In this document: piece by piece, positions 10,749 through 23,500 of the stretch | Numbering within the stretch: the first letter of the stretch is position 1 | How the letters are laid out: every line of letters starts with the position of its first letter | The notes under the pieces: generated by a model | The model's database searches: none | What the model was told of the DNA's origin: nothing | The model's input: the letters and a program-made list of their open reading frames with translations, nothing else | Position numbers and translations under genes: made by a program | NCBI GenBank assembly: GCA_030737835.1 | Contig: CM060853.1 | Location: 3,077,152 to 3,141,151 of the forward strand | Origin: Acorus gramineus | Taxonomy: Eukaryota > Streptophyta > Magnoliopsida > Acorales > Acoraceae | Direction of reading: 5' to 3' | Length of the DNA: 64,000 bases

Positions 10749-13263
10749 TCAGAATTTAAGTTCAGTTGTCCAGGTGCCCTGCACGCTCGGGTTTTGAGTA
10801 ATATGTCTTGTCTTCAGCTTTTTCACTTTATTCCCTAATGTGTTCCTCAGTCTCGTCGCCTGCAGCAGTATTTCTTCTGGCTCCTGGTTCCTGATGCACA
10901 CCACTCGCTCATTCTTATTTCCTGTACATGAATTATACGATATGATGTTGAATGGCATAAAATTTAAATCGAAGATATTATCTGTCATAAATCAATGGAT
11001 CAAGTTTTACATGATTTGAAAATATGTATCAAGTTTCGCTTGATTCAAAGAACATAAAAAGGCTGCATCTGTTACAAGGCAGCATAATCACTGGTTTGAA
11101 ATTCATAATTCGGTGTAATTCAAGTTAGGTTCGTGAAAAATTCAAGATATGTTTAGAATTTTTTTTTAAAAAATACAAAAATATAAAAAACAACTTGTGA
11201 CATGCGAAACCACCAATGTTAAATCAAATCGATGGTCTCTCAATGATGTTAAAACATAGAAATATTACACAGACTTCAGGGTTCAAGTAATAATATTTTA
11301 ATTTAGACAAAATCATCAGAAGCTGACATTAAAATCTAGCAGAGCGAAGCCTAGTCAAGTGCTTTTTTTTTTTTTCTTTTTAGTTTTAACATTGTTACAA
11401 ACTCACACAAGTAAAATACACATTACGTATTTAACACATATTTTATTTGTTTAATTTGTGAATCATATTGAAGAAGACATGTATTGCTAATGAGACATGA
11501 TTTAAAAGAGAATTAAAGTATTAACAAAAAGTGTGTTTTTAATATGAAAATTAATCAATAATTCGTATTGTTAAATAACAAGGTTTTAAACAAAGATCTG
11601 TAAGTAGACACAGCCCCTTAAACGATTTAGGCAGGTAATAGTATTTTTAGAATGCTTCAAGGATGTATCTCTGTTCACCATGTCATTTACACTCTTACAA
11701 TGATCAAATTATATGCAATGTATTATATAATTTTGGAAAAAGAATGAGTGATGATGCATATCACAAGATCTTACTATAGAGCGCCTTCAGATACGGGTGA
11801 CGACCACGGTTGAGTTCTGTAAGCAGCTCTAGCTGTGGATTCCGTTCTTTAAATGCAGGTAAATGAGATTCCATGAATGCCCTGCAAGTAAAATGTGAAA
11901 CAGTTGAACTAAAATTTTGGACCAGCAAACATAAGCTACATAAGTACATAATATATCTTGGATCTAACAACTCTGTAACCCTAATTTATAGCATTGGCAC
12001 AGCTTAATAGGAGTGGTTGAGAAAATGATTGAGCTCGCGCTTTAATAATGATGTGATCATGTAATTGATAACATGCATGCGGCATGCCAAATTAATTTCA
12101 CAGGGATCATTTACCGAACAACTTCAGAGAATGGAAACCACATGGAATTCCAACATATGTTTGCTCCAGCGCAGCGCTGTATCGATCCCTTCATAAGCAT
12201 GAGTTCAATTCAATGTTTTGGCTCGCACTAATGATTGAAAATATTATTTACACAGTTAGGGACATAATCACAAAAGTTCTCGGCAAGGGTTTCGTTCAGT
12301 ATGGTAAATGTACATTGGTATCTCATACAAGATAAGTACAATATGGACATATTTAAATTGTTTTCTAGATTATTCTGAGCATTGATGTAAAAATTACATG
12401 TAAAAACTTCTATGATGGCTGTGTAGGCAGACAACTTTGATTAGCATTTTAAATTGCAAAGGATGTTGTAAATCATCCAAACTAATGGAAAACATACAGT
12501 GAATGGAAGTATGTTTGACCGACATGCACATGATCCGATATTCAAACATTTTCAACATTCAAAAAAGTTCAGAGTACTTTATAACTATGGTAATAAATAT
12601 TGTGGTTTAGCACTAGCTCTAATTTGTTGGGCACAAGATAACTACCTATGATCACAAGAGTGAGTCATAGGGACACACCGCATGTTCATTGAAGTGCCCA
12701 ATTCTTCCTAGTTGGTGAGTTTTCAGAACATCTTTGATAGTTTGGCAAAGGGATAAATGGGGGATAAGGGATTAGTGCGGAGACAATAACTTATTCTGTT
12801 TGTTTTAAAAAATAATAAGGATACAGTGCGAACAATTGTCCCATTTTAAAATTAAAATGGGGATATGTTTTTTGTTCCACCTAATCGATAGCATAACATT
12901 TATCCCATCTTCTTGTTCCGATATTGACAAATGTGAGTAAGAATAAAATTGATGAACTTTTTATCCCTTAAAATTAGGATAACTTATCCAAGCAAATTTT
13001 GCCAAACCACAAAAGTTCATGACTTTTTGTCTTCTTACTAGACCTTGGCGTAACCACATCACAACAAAGATACATGTTTTGGGCGATTCTTGATCTTCAC
13101 TAGAATTCTTTATACAACATAATCCAAGTAAAGAAAGAAAAAAAACACAAACCCATCATGAACCGAAGATCAAATAGACATACCGAATGCCTCGACTGCT
13201 TCCACTGATATCGCAAAAGCTAATCACCAGCTTCTGCAGCTGCCAAACACCTTTCAACGCCAT
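10749..13263 (-). CDS. MRPL43: Mitochondrial large-subunit ribosomal protein mL43 (L51/S25/CI-B8 domain)
   Basis: Exons on the minus strand: 13263-13184, 11881-11775, 10921-10749 (360 bp, 119 aa). The protein reads MALKGVWQLQKLVISFCD, then SSRGIRAFMESHLPAFKE, LNRGRHPYLKALYRNKNE and RLRNTLGNKVKKLKTRH, and ends SVQGTWTTELKF. This is the plant mL43 protein at its usual length. Known for the family: mL43 is part of the mitochondrial 54S/39S ribosomal subunit, and the L51/S25/CI-B8 thioredoxin-like domain is shared with a complex I subunit. Junctions are GT-AG and in phase. A 5' leader exon ends at 14374, and its last three bases are ATG in frame with MALK after splicing, so a 121 aa form starting MEMALK is possible. 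Confidence 0.92.
12596..12690. repeat. Dispersed 80 bp block, copy in mL43 intron
   Basis: The sequence from TGTGG to AGGGACACAC is nearly identical to 14985-15090. It includes TTAGCACTAGCTCTAATTTG and ACAAGATAACTACCTATG. The second copy carries an extra 26 bp block holding CCAAAGTAGACATAATTC, which is itself repeated downstream at 15106-15131. Nature unknown. Confidence 0.7.
12740..13007. mobile_element. MITE-like element in mL43 intron
   Basis: About 268 bp between GTTTGGCAAAGGGATAA on the left and GTTTGGCAAAATTTGC on the right (read in reverse). GGGATAA and TTATCC words are repeated in opposite orientation inside. No clear target duplication. Confidence 0.45.
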
Positions 13264-14373
13264 CTCCTATTAAGAAATTTTAAAAAAACCATTAAAGCGT
13301 CGAGGATTTACAAGCCTTTTGGGACAAATATCAGATATTTCCATGACCAAATGCACAAAAAAAGAAAAAGCAAAAAAGAAACAAACACAAAACCCTAAGA
13401 GAAGGAAAAGAAGCATAACCCACTATAAAAAAAAATCATTCAGATGCAATGTTCAAATGATTTGGAGACTCCATTTGATTAGATCAATAAAACATTCAAA
13501 CACTGATGCGCATAATCAAAGAACAACCACTCTTATGAACAATTTGATAATAAAGTTCACTCTTTTTTTCTTCCTAGGATACTTCTACAAAACCATACAG
13601 ATTCAGTCTTTCTGTCCAATTTTTTTTTTTTTTTACAGATTCAAAACCCTAATCGATCAGATTTTCTCATATGCATCAGAAAAACAGAACCAACAAAATC
13701 AATCACGCAAAGAGAGCATGAAAAACAAAAGCACAGATTCAAAGCTTTAGAAAAGATCAGACCTTTGAAACTCCACCGAAATCTAACTTGTACCTTTTCA
13801 CTCTAAAACCCTGATTTAAAGTCAAATTCTAACAAAGCCTTTTCACTCCAAAAATGGCATGAAAGAAGGAAAAGAAGCACAACCCACTATAAAAAAAAAT
13901 GGAATTTTTAGGGACTTTAAATTAAATATTAATGATTTGCATTATTTTAGAACCTGTGATCGATGGAGAGCCTCTCTTTGTTTCTTTATTTCCGACGAGC
14001 AAGGCTTTAGTGAGACAGAGATCAAGAGGAGCTCCCGATGTCATCCTCCGCTCTTCATTTTACACTTGTTTTTCTCCGCCAAGGTGAAAAGGGCTGGGCT
14101 GTTCCGAGCCGGGCTGGATGTGCATCGATGTGCTTTTCCAGCCCTTACTCAAAAGGGAGTCAAGATTCAGGGTCCCAAATAAGATTAACCTAAAAATTTG
14201 AACTACCCAGATGAGATCTACAGAACAAAAGACAAAGATTTAATCTTTCCAACGAAAGCTCAGTCAAACAGTGAAATTGAGAAATGTAAAACCCCACAAA
14301 TAAATCTTCAGAAACCCTAACACGATATGAAAGAATGACGAGGAAACCTAAATGGAAGTCGGCTTGAGCTTAC

Positions 14374-14430
14374 CATTGTAGGATCTGAAGCTTCTCCTCC
14401 TTCGTCTAGGATCTGAGGGAACAGCCGCTC
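14374..14430 (-). other. mL43 5' leader exon
   Basis: Read on the minus strand, the exon ends CTACAATG before GTAAGCTC (donor at 14373-14372). The acceptor is CTTAATAG at about 13267, just before GAGATGGCG. The intron is about 1.1 kb and has no convincing coding content. The upstream limit of the exon is a guess. Confidence 0.55.
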
Positions 14431-14431
14431 T

Positions 14432-14622
14432 TTTTATAAACCCTAACCCTAGAAAGCCTGGGTTGATGTTGTTCATCCTCCACCGACCGATCAAAAGATG
14501 TGTTTGAACTATGAATCTGGACCGTCCAGGTTTAGATGGGAACATCCGATTGAGGGCAGCCCTCGAATGTGGGCTGAACGATCATCCCATCTTATGGGCC
14601 GCATCCCAATTTATGGGCTTTA
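14432..14622 (-). promoter_or_regulatory. mL43 promoter: double telo-box and site II motifs
   Basis: The plus strand shows ATAAACCCTAACCCTAG at about 14436-14452, a double telo-box, and TTATGGGCC and TTATGGGCTTTA at about 14592-14622, which match TGGGCC/T site II motifs. This pairing is well known in promoters of plant ribosomal and mitochondrial protein genes, and it sits where the mL43 promoter should be. Confidence 0.6.
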
Positions 14623-17030
14623 AATATGGAAAATGTTATAACTCAAATTATAATTCACCGATCAAAACTTAGACCTGACATGGTTTTTTTTTTTAAATAG
14701 TAAATATCATTTATTTAGATATATACTTTAATAAAAAGTGTATATTACTCCATTTCGAGTTTAATGAACTGTGTTTTGGAGTAAACAAATATTTAATATA
14801 GTATATACAACATTTAACAATGTATATGCTTTCACTGGATTTCTCACGTGATATATAGAAATGTGTTTTAAACTGGCATGTGAGTTTTACAATCTAATTT
14901 AGGGTGTGTAAACGTAGAAGCTATCCAATAGGAGAATATATGAGGGAATAGGGGGGGGGGGGGAGGGATAAGTAAAAAAAAAATATTGTGGCTTAGCACT
15001 AGCTCTAATTTGTTGGGCACAAGATAACTACCTATGATCACAAGAGTCCAAAGTAGACATAATTCACAAGAGTGAGTCATAGGGACACACTATTAAAAAG
15101 AGTGAGTCCAAAGTAGACATAATTCACAAGAGAAATTTGCTTTTCATTTTAAAAAATCGATTCCGACAAAAAAATATTGTTTCTGAGCTTTTTAAAACAC
15201 AGATTTCGAGAGAAAAATTAAAAGGAATCCAGCTTCCGATTCTGCAAAAAGCTGTTCCGTTTGGCTGCACGATTTTAGCTTTTTAGCTTTTCAAAAAGCA
15301 AAAGCGCGCCCCAACGCACAACTAAACAGGGCCTTAGTCTAACTGATTTCGATCAATCCTGTCAGTACTGAATTATACAGCTCACAGTTAATTATTGGAT
15401 ACATATTCACTCTTTTATTGGATGTCGATGATACTTCTGAATCCATGTTTTATCTAATAGATGACTGGATTTAATAAGAGAGTGGGATATGTACTCAATA
15501 ATTGGCTGTGTAGTTTGATTTATAGGCTGTGTAGTTTGATTAATGGGTCATAAAGTTCGGTATTGACAAGACGAAATCAATCCTGACTGGATCTGAACTC
15601 CTCAAAAATCTATATCCAAATCTCACTAAAAATTCAAATAAAAGTTTCATTTGATACAGTGGAGTTGAAAAAATGTAGAGTTGAAGAAAAAAAAAATAGC
15701 ATTTACAAATTTGGGTAAAAATTTATGTAAAAACTTGATTTGATATGAGTATGAATAAATTGTTGGAGAGATTTTTGAATAAATTTTACTCAAATTTAAA
15801 TTTAGGTACACATTTAAGTATAGGATTGGAGATGCTTTAACACATTTTTTTTTTTTTGAACCAAATTTTGTTTAAGTCGATTAGCACTGAAAGAGGATTA
15901 AATTCAGGGGCATCAATCTTTAAAAAAAAACTTTTTTTTTTTATACTAGAAATCCTGTGTTAACTAATGGCCAATATGTAAGTTCACATACAATCGTCAC
16001 ATTTTTTATATTTTTGTAGTATATACTTTATGCAATTTTTATCCTCCGTTGTGGTTTGGTTGATTTGGAGGGAATGCAATTTTTTTATAATTAAGGCTTA
16101 CCTTTACAGCCTCTTTTCCTTTGTTTCTTTTGTTTACTTTTGTATTGTATCATTGGGCTTGATCATTTGTTCAATGAAAAGGCGACAACCTACAGTTTTT
16201 ATAAAAAAAAATAAAACATTTTATCTTATAAAAACAACATATACCATAATAAATGAAGTGAAACCCATTTAAATAAACAGCGGAAAATACATGTTTTCTT
16301 TTAGTGAAATATATATAAAATTGCACATTGGGTTATAAAAACACTCTTATGTCAAAATTATCTAAGGCTCCGTTTGGTTCTGTTTTTTTAAAGCGATATC
16401 GCTTTTAATTAAGCAGAAAGCTAAAAAGTGTTGTCAAACGCATTCTAAAAAGATATAAAAAAATGGCTTAATTAAAAAATTACTTTCAGTTTTTAGTGTA
16501 AAAAAATTGATTTTTAAAAAATGAAAAAAATCCACTTCTTAGGATTCAAGTCTATTTAAAAAAATCACTTTATTCAAAATCTTATTTTTCATATGTATTT
16601 TCAAATGAACCCTAAATATCTAACTAACTAAAGATCCGTTTGTGTTGGGGATGGGGACCTCGACAATGGCATAACATGGGGGCGGTGGGTGAAACATATT
16701 TTCAGGGAGATGGTAAGGAAAAAAAAGGTTAAAAATAAAATAAGACAAAGGGATTGAGGGGCATAAAAATATAAGATAGATATGTTCTAATGTTCTACTG
16801 TAATATGATTTAATAATCCAAGGATTGTATTTTTGTTAAGAGGGAGTAAGACATAATATATGAACACAACATAATTAGTTTATGGTTTGATTGGGCATTG
16901 ATTTAACACGAGTGGCACGATACGACATGATATGATACGTTTTAAGTGGGTTGGGCCTGCGTTGGAGCGGGCCGGCCCGACCTGTCATAGATAACCGAGA
17001 ACCAGCCCGTCCTCACTCCTCCGCGGCGCA
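14623..17030. other. Spacer between divergent mL43 and exonuclease genes
   Basis: No gene recognised. Contains the second copy of the dispersed 80 bp block (14985-15090), a G-run at about 14951-14962 and a MITE remnant at 15250-15335 (CCGTTTGGCTGCACG, AAACAGGGCC). A second MITE-like element lies at about 16366-16615, with ends AAGGCTCCGTTTGG and, reversed, TTAGGGTTCATTTGA. GGGCC-rich sequence at 16945-17010 may belong to the exonuclease promoter. Confidence 0.4.
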
Positions 17031-17523
17031 CTGTATGCAAAACCCTCTCTTTTGTTTTAAAGGGGGGTTTCTCTCAGAACCCTTATTTCGCGGGCGATGA
17101 TAGTTTCTGAGAGAGTCTCTGTGTTTGCGTGTTTGTGAGTGTTGTCAAGCAATCAAGGCTGATCAATCTATCTTTCATGGGGGCTTCAATTAGGGTTTGT
17201 TCCACTCTCTCTCTCTCGCACGCATTTGGTTTTGTTGATTCCGAGTTTTTTTTTTTGGTTCCGATTTTTCTATAATGAGCAACGGCATTATATTAATCAA
17301 AGGGAGAGAGAAAAAATGATTTTGTTCCCCATTGTAAGCTTTTGTTGTAATCGTTGTTTCTTGATTTTCACTCAATTGAGCTTTCACGATTTGCATATTT
17401 AAATGTGTCGTTGAATTTGAAGATCTTCGCCTGTTTCAGTAATTCTTGGAAGTTGGAATCTTGTCACTTGGGCTGCAAAAATGGGTTCTTGAAGCTAGAA
17501 AAGTGAGTTGAGGAGGGAATCAC

Positions 17524-20500
17524 ATGATAATGGCGTGCTACTTGTCCCCGCGTAATCAACTGTGCTTGCTTTGGAGGCATTTTCGATTGTTAGGTCCACG
17601 TTTATCATTGGCTCCAGAGATCCGATGCAGTGTGTATTTCAGGGGTGCGCGTGCTTTTCGATATCCCCATTCATTTGCTGTATCAAGAAAGGTATACCCG
17701 CCGCACTATCATCAATGGAATTCTATTAGATGTTTGGTATCGAAACTTATTGAAGACAGGCTCTTTGCATTAGCAGCCTTTTGGAGAAGTTTTTTGTTGT
17801 GAAATGTTGAAACTTTCTAGCTTTGTATATTGTCAGGGAAGACATTTATGTGCAGTCTCCATATGCTTTGATTTTTTGAAGGTGTATACTTCATGTAACA
17901 AAGCTTGTACTTTCGTAAAAATGAATTATACACTCCAATGAATTGTGTGGACTTTTAGAAAAAATGGAAAATTATATGTTTTTTCTCACTGGGAATATGG
18001 GACCACATGCAGGGTTGTAAATAAGGACTGCGTGTAACAACGCCCTTTATATTTTTAACATGTCTCTAGTAAAAAACAGTTATACTTGAAGATATCTAAA
18101 GTTTAGAACTAATGCTTTCTCAGGGATACTCTAATGTGTCGGTTGGTTTGGAGTCGGATAATTCTCAAATTGGAAGTGCAACACCCTCTCCCAGTAAACT
18201 AGGTTCTTTCTCAGAACATGAGAGAACAATGCTTAAGGACATGCCCGATAACAAAGACGTGCCTTATAATCTGGTCAACTTGAGAAAGAGCATCTCCAAT
18301 CTCAATCTTTCTAATGGTCGTGTGATGCTCATTGATGGGAATTCTGTTATGTACAGATCTTACTACAAGCTTTTAGGTATGTCATAAGTTTATGTTTTGT
18401 GCTTGAATAGCTTCTGTTGTTCTTGGAAGTTGGAACTTTTTTTTATATATTGATATGCACTTTTGCATTTATTATCTTTCCATCTTGGACTTGTGGAGTT
18501 TATGATATTTTTCAATGTATGGATGCCAGATTTTTTTTTCTTTTTCTTTTTGGTAAGGTAGTATGTTATGGATTGCCAGATCTTTAGCCTGAATCTTGCA
18601 TCTCCCTTGTAAGGATTTGTAGGCTCAATGGACATCTCTCTATTTACTGGGGTGTTGTCTCGTAAACCAGTTGATGATGTCCAATAATGATTATCAAATG
18701 TTCCCAAGTCATTGTTTTTCTAGATTCCCTTCATGCATAACGGTTGTTAAATTTCTATCGTTTAGAGCAAGAGGTATAGAAGTATATATCATGAATGTTC
18801 ACTCAACGCACAGGTTTTCTTACTTTATTGTCCACTAGAATAATTTTTTCATATTTTCCGCAGGGTAGGCATAGCTCCCCTGAGGAATGGAACATATACA
18901 CCATGGCATTGAGATTTGAGACTATGTTGGTGTTACATTTTTAAATTTCAAATCTAATCTTGCATCAGTCTCTATTTGACATTACAAGAGATCATAGGCC
19001 ACAGGTTTGGTCCTGTTAGAGTGGACTGTAGAAAAGAGACTTTGGATAGTGGTCCTGAGTTACCGCCGAAGGTTGCTGAAATTCAGACTTAATTCCAATG
19101 GAGGCTCATAGGTGGACTGAAGCAGCATGACATTTTAGATATAGATTAGATGATTCAGTTCAGATGAAGTGGGTATACAGTTCTCATGAGTCAAGTTCAG
19201 ATGATTATTATCTTATTCTAATGTATTACATTCTACTATTCAGGAAAGGGAATAAATTCTTCAGTATTCACTTTGAATTAAGCATTGTTAGAATGTATAA
19301 TTGTTTGAACCTTGAAGGTTCCACTACAAGAACGTCTAGTATGCGATTCCTCAAATATGAGGGGTGATCTTGTATAAAAGGGAAAGATGTGTGTTTCCAT
19401 CTAGACAATTTAGTTGGGATCTCACACATATAGATGTACAACTTTGATGCATTTCTTGTTATTATTATTATTATAGTTCATAATTTAGCTGTGCTTTCAG
19501 TACTGAACCTCTGGTCCTAACTCCTAAGCATCTCTTGTAATTTAATAGTAATTTCGATCCAGGGATATACATTTTTTTGTAACCAGATCCCGAATCCCTT
19601 TATCGAAGCATTGGTTTCATAGGTTGTTTACTCAGTATATCAGCTAAGCTTATTTTGGTTGTTGTGTCTGATATATCTTCTCAGGTTAACATAGAATATA
19701 TCATTTGAGTAAAGATTCTTTTAATTGATAATTATCTTCAACAGTGACTTCTGGTAGCTGATTATTTGTGCTATAATTGCTGGAGTGCAGCAATGTTGCA
19801 ACGTGGTTTCCTGGAGCATGCTGATGGCAATGGAGATTGGGCATTGACCATATTTAGAGCACTTTCTTCTGTAGGTTACCACTCATTAATGATATCAGAA
19901 TGTTATTTATTCTTAGAGATGGGTCAACTTTTCTTCCAATGTATGCTAATTTGTGGATGACTAGATGTACTTATTAACGTGCTTAAGTAGGTGTTTTTAA
20001 AACTTATAAGTTGTAACTTATAGCTTTTAAATTATAATAAACTGTTATGACGTTTGTTTAAACTTATTGGATACTATTCAAGCTAAAAACAAGTGATAAT
20101 CTAAAAGCTAGGTGAAGGGTACTTTTGGGATTATAGTTGTGAAATACTTTGTATAATTTTTGCTTTGGACACAAATACTCGTAACAATTGTGTCCTTTAT
20201 TACAAACAAATATGGCATCAGTTTTTCACTTCCATAGCTTAAAAGAGTATTTTTGACAATTACAAAACAAAAAATTGGTTCACCTCTTATCCTAACAATA
20301 TTCATTGCTGCTTATTTGCTGTTTTTTTAACAGCTACAACAAACATGTCTACAACTTATCAAAAAAATTAATATGTAACGTACAAGTTATAATCTATAAA
20401 TCGCTGCTGCAACAAATATGATCTAAGTATTTTTCCTTTTATACAGTTTTTTCTCGCAATGTGATTTTCCACTATCATCATGTACCAATCTTCTGTTTGA

Positions 20501-23500
20501 GAACCATATACCATTCTGGAATTGCAGAGGGCAGCGGTTCCTGTCTTGTAATACGATTTATCTTACTTCTGAAGCAGGGTAAGAATAGACAAGATCTAGA
20601 AAATGGATCACTTCCGAACATCATTTTAATATGACTAACGTGAAAGAAGGCACTAACCATGAAGAACGAACATTTTCAAAACTACATGGGGTTGGCTTTT
20701 ATAAATAAACCTGACTTCCAATGATTTTTATGATTGGTTGACAACCTAATGTGAACTGCCAATGAGCAATCATGAAATGATGTTGGGACTACAACTCAAA
20801 TGTATATAGATATAACGACCTTAATGGGCCATCTAACTTTCTATTATCTTCTCACTAGAAAAAAAAAAAGCAAAAGGTTTTTTTTAATGGATTTAAAATT
20901 AAAAAACACACTAATTGTGCCACATCACCTAACATTTACCTTGCATTACAGAAGTTAAATGCACGATGCTTATGTCAAGCATTTCTAATTAATATTTAAT
21001 AAAAAGAAGTATAAGAAAAGTTGGAGCATGCTGCACAGGAAATTCTCATGTGAAATGTTAATATGTTACTTTCGTTACATGGCAACTTTTATATGAGCTA
21101 TTTGAGTCAGGTTCATAACCTTTTTTCCCTCATGATTTCCTGGATGCTGATTTTGCAAATTCCCTCCCTCTCTCCCTCCCCCCACCCCCTGATAAATCTA
21201 CAATTCTCTTTTTGATCTTCATGACATGCTTTGCTGACTTTTTCTTGATACCTCTACTGTAGAATTATGCTGTTTCAGGGACTGACTACATCACAATTTT
21301 GGCATCTTCCTTTTTGCAGATAATCGACGTGTTGGAATTCACTCCTTCACATGTGGCAGTGAGTGGCTTCATTCTGTTCAAAGATTAGCTGTACCCAATA
21401 TCAATAGCATCACAATATTATTCCCAACAGTCTTTATCATCAAAAAAATATGAAAGAAGTATTACTATTGAATAGTGATAAAGCCATTTTTTTTACCATC
21501 CACGTTAAATTTGATCTCATGAAGTTATGATTCATCTTTCTAATTTATTTATTGATTTTTTTTTTGGCGCAGGTGGTATTTGACCATGATGGTGAGATGA
21601 TTCATTGGCATTGGCATCCTTTGACAGTACTTTCAATTCTCTTTAATATTCAGGTGTAATGTTTTTTGCTTCTTGTTATATGCAAGCTTGCTGACATTAA
21701 TTTCTGTCTGTTTTAAATTTCTTGTATTTAACATTAGTACATGTTAGACTAACTTCATGTTGAGTATGTGGCCACTTGTCAATTAGTTTTCGGCATACCA
21801 GTGCTTGAAGTTCGACAATTATTTCTATAAGTATAGCCCAAATGTCCATGCATTTGAGCACCTGTTTTGTTCTAAGTTCCTTGTGCTGTAGCCAAGTGTA
21901 AGGATCTCAAGTTAGAACTATTTGAAGGAGATATCCTATTTTATACAAACTATATATTTTTTGGATGTATAAACTTCAGGAAAGTGGGTTGGTTTACTCA
22001 TTCAACAATTAATCTGCTAAAAATCTGTTTTCTCTCACCCTTTTATAGGTCTTTGTACTGTTAATATGTGAGAATATGTGTCCTATCAGGGTGTATAGTC
22101 ATAATTTCTCTATCTTCAAGTAATCTTCCATAACTGTAAGTAATTTCTTGTACTGTTGCATATTTTTTGACTTGAAGCATTACAAAAAAACATTCTAATG
22201 AATTATCTTAAAAATGGGAAATATGCATATAGCCCCCTCAAAGATTGCGAATATCCATATTGGCCCCTCATTTTCTGAAAATCCGTATAACCCCTTGATT
22301 TTATGACTTTAACCGTTAACAGTCTGGGGTGTAGTTAAGTTAACCATATATGAAAAATTACCATATTATCCCGTCTCTTTCACCCAAACCAGTCTTTTTT
22401 CCATTAAAACAAGTTGAATGCTCTCCTCTACAGTCCTCCACAACCCCAATGGTCGAAAATAGGAGGAAGAAGACGCTGATTCGGTGGTTTTGTGTAAGCA
22501 GGGATATTTTGGTCATTTGCAAGGATCTTGTTGAATTTTTTTAAATGTCAGGGGGTTATATGAATATGTATTTGCAGGCCACCCTTAAGTCACGGAATAT
22601 TCCAGGAATATTCTTCAAAAATAGATGACAATTTAACTTAAGGAGCTATATGTTTAACCTTGATAAAAATCAAGGAGTTATATGGATTTTTAGGAAATTG
22701 AGGGGTCGATATGGATGTTCGCAATCTTTGAGGGGGCTATATGCATTTTCTCCTTAAATAATGAATCCTGGTCTACATTGATTTGAATGTCCCAATATTG
22801 GAAATGAAGCATATAATTATCCAGATTCACATAAATGCAAATCTGAACAATGTTTTCAGAAATCAGTTTTGTGCATGAGAAAAAAGTAAAAATAAATCCC
22901 CTGATGACGTGTCAAGAGCAAGGGTTGCAAGCAGGGATATTTTGGTCATTTATGAGGATCTTGTTGAATTTTTTTAAATGTCAGGGGGTTATATGAATAT
23001 GTATTTGCAGGCCACCCTTAAGTCACGGAATATTCCAGGAATATTCTTCAAAAATAGATGACAATTTAACTTAAGGAGCTATATGTTTAACCTTGATAAA
23101 AATCAAGGAGTTATATGGATTTTTAGGAAATTGAGGGGTCGATATGGATGTTCGCAATCTTTGAGGGGGCTATATGCATTTTCTCCTTAAATAATGAATC
23201 CTGGTCTACATTGATTTGAATGTCCCAATATTGGAAATGAAGCATATAATTATCCAGATTCACATAAATGCAAATCTGAACAATGTTTTCAGAAATCAGT
23301 TTTGTGCATGAGAAAAAAGTAAAAATAAATCCCCTGATGAAGAGTCAAGAGCAAGGGTTGCAAGCTGTATGGAACGATCATCACTATTGACTTGACTTGT
23401 GAAAGTATAATATTTAAATATAGTTTTGCTTTACAACTAACTATCAAATAATAGATATGGTTCTTTCACATGGTATCCAGCTTCATAATCGCAATGCATC

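Noticed and set aside
13319..13750. 143 aa Lys/Asn-rich ORF
   Set aside because: Low-complexity translation of the mL43 leader intron with no domain and no splice support.
22350..22544. 64 aa ORF in the exonuclease intron
   Set aside because: Spans the centre of an inverted-repeat transposon and has no transposase similarity that I can see.
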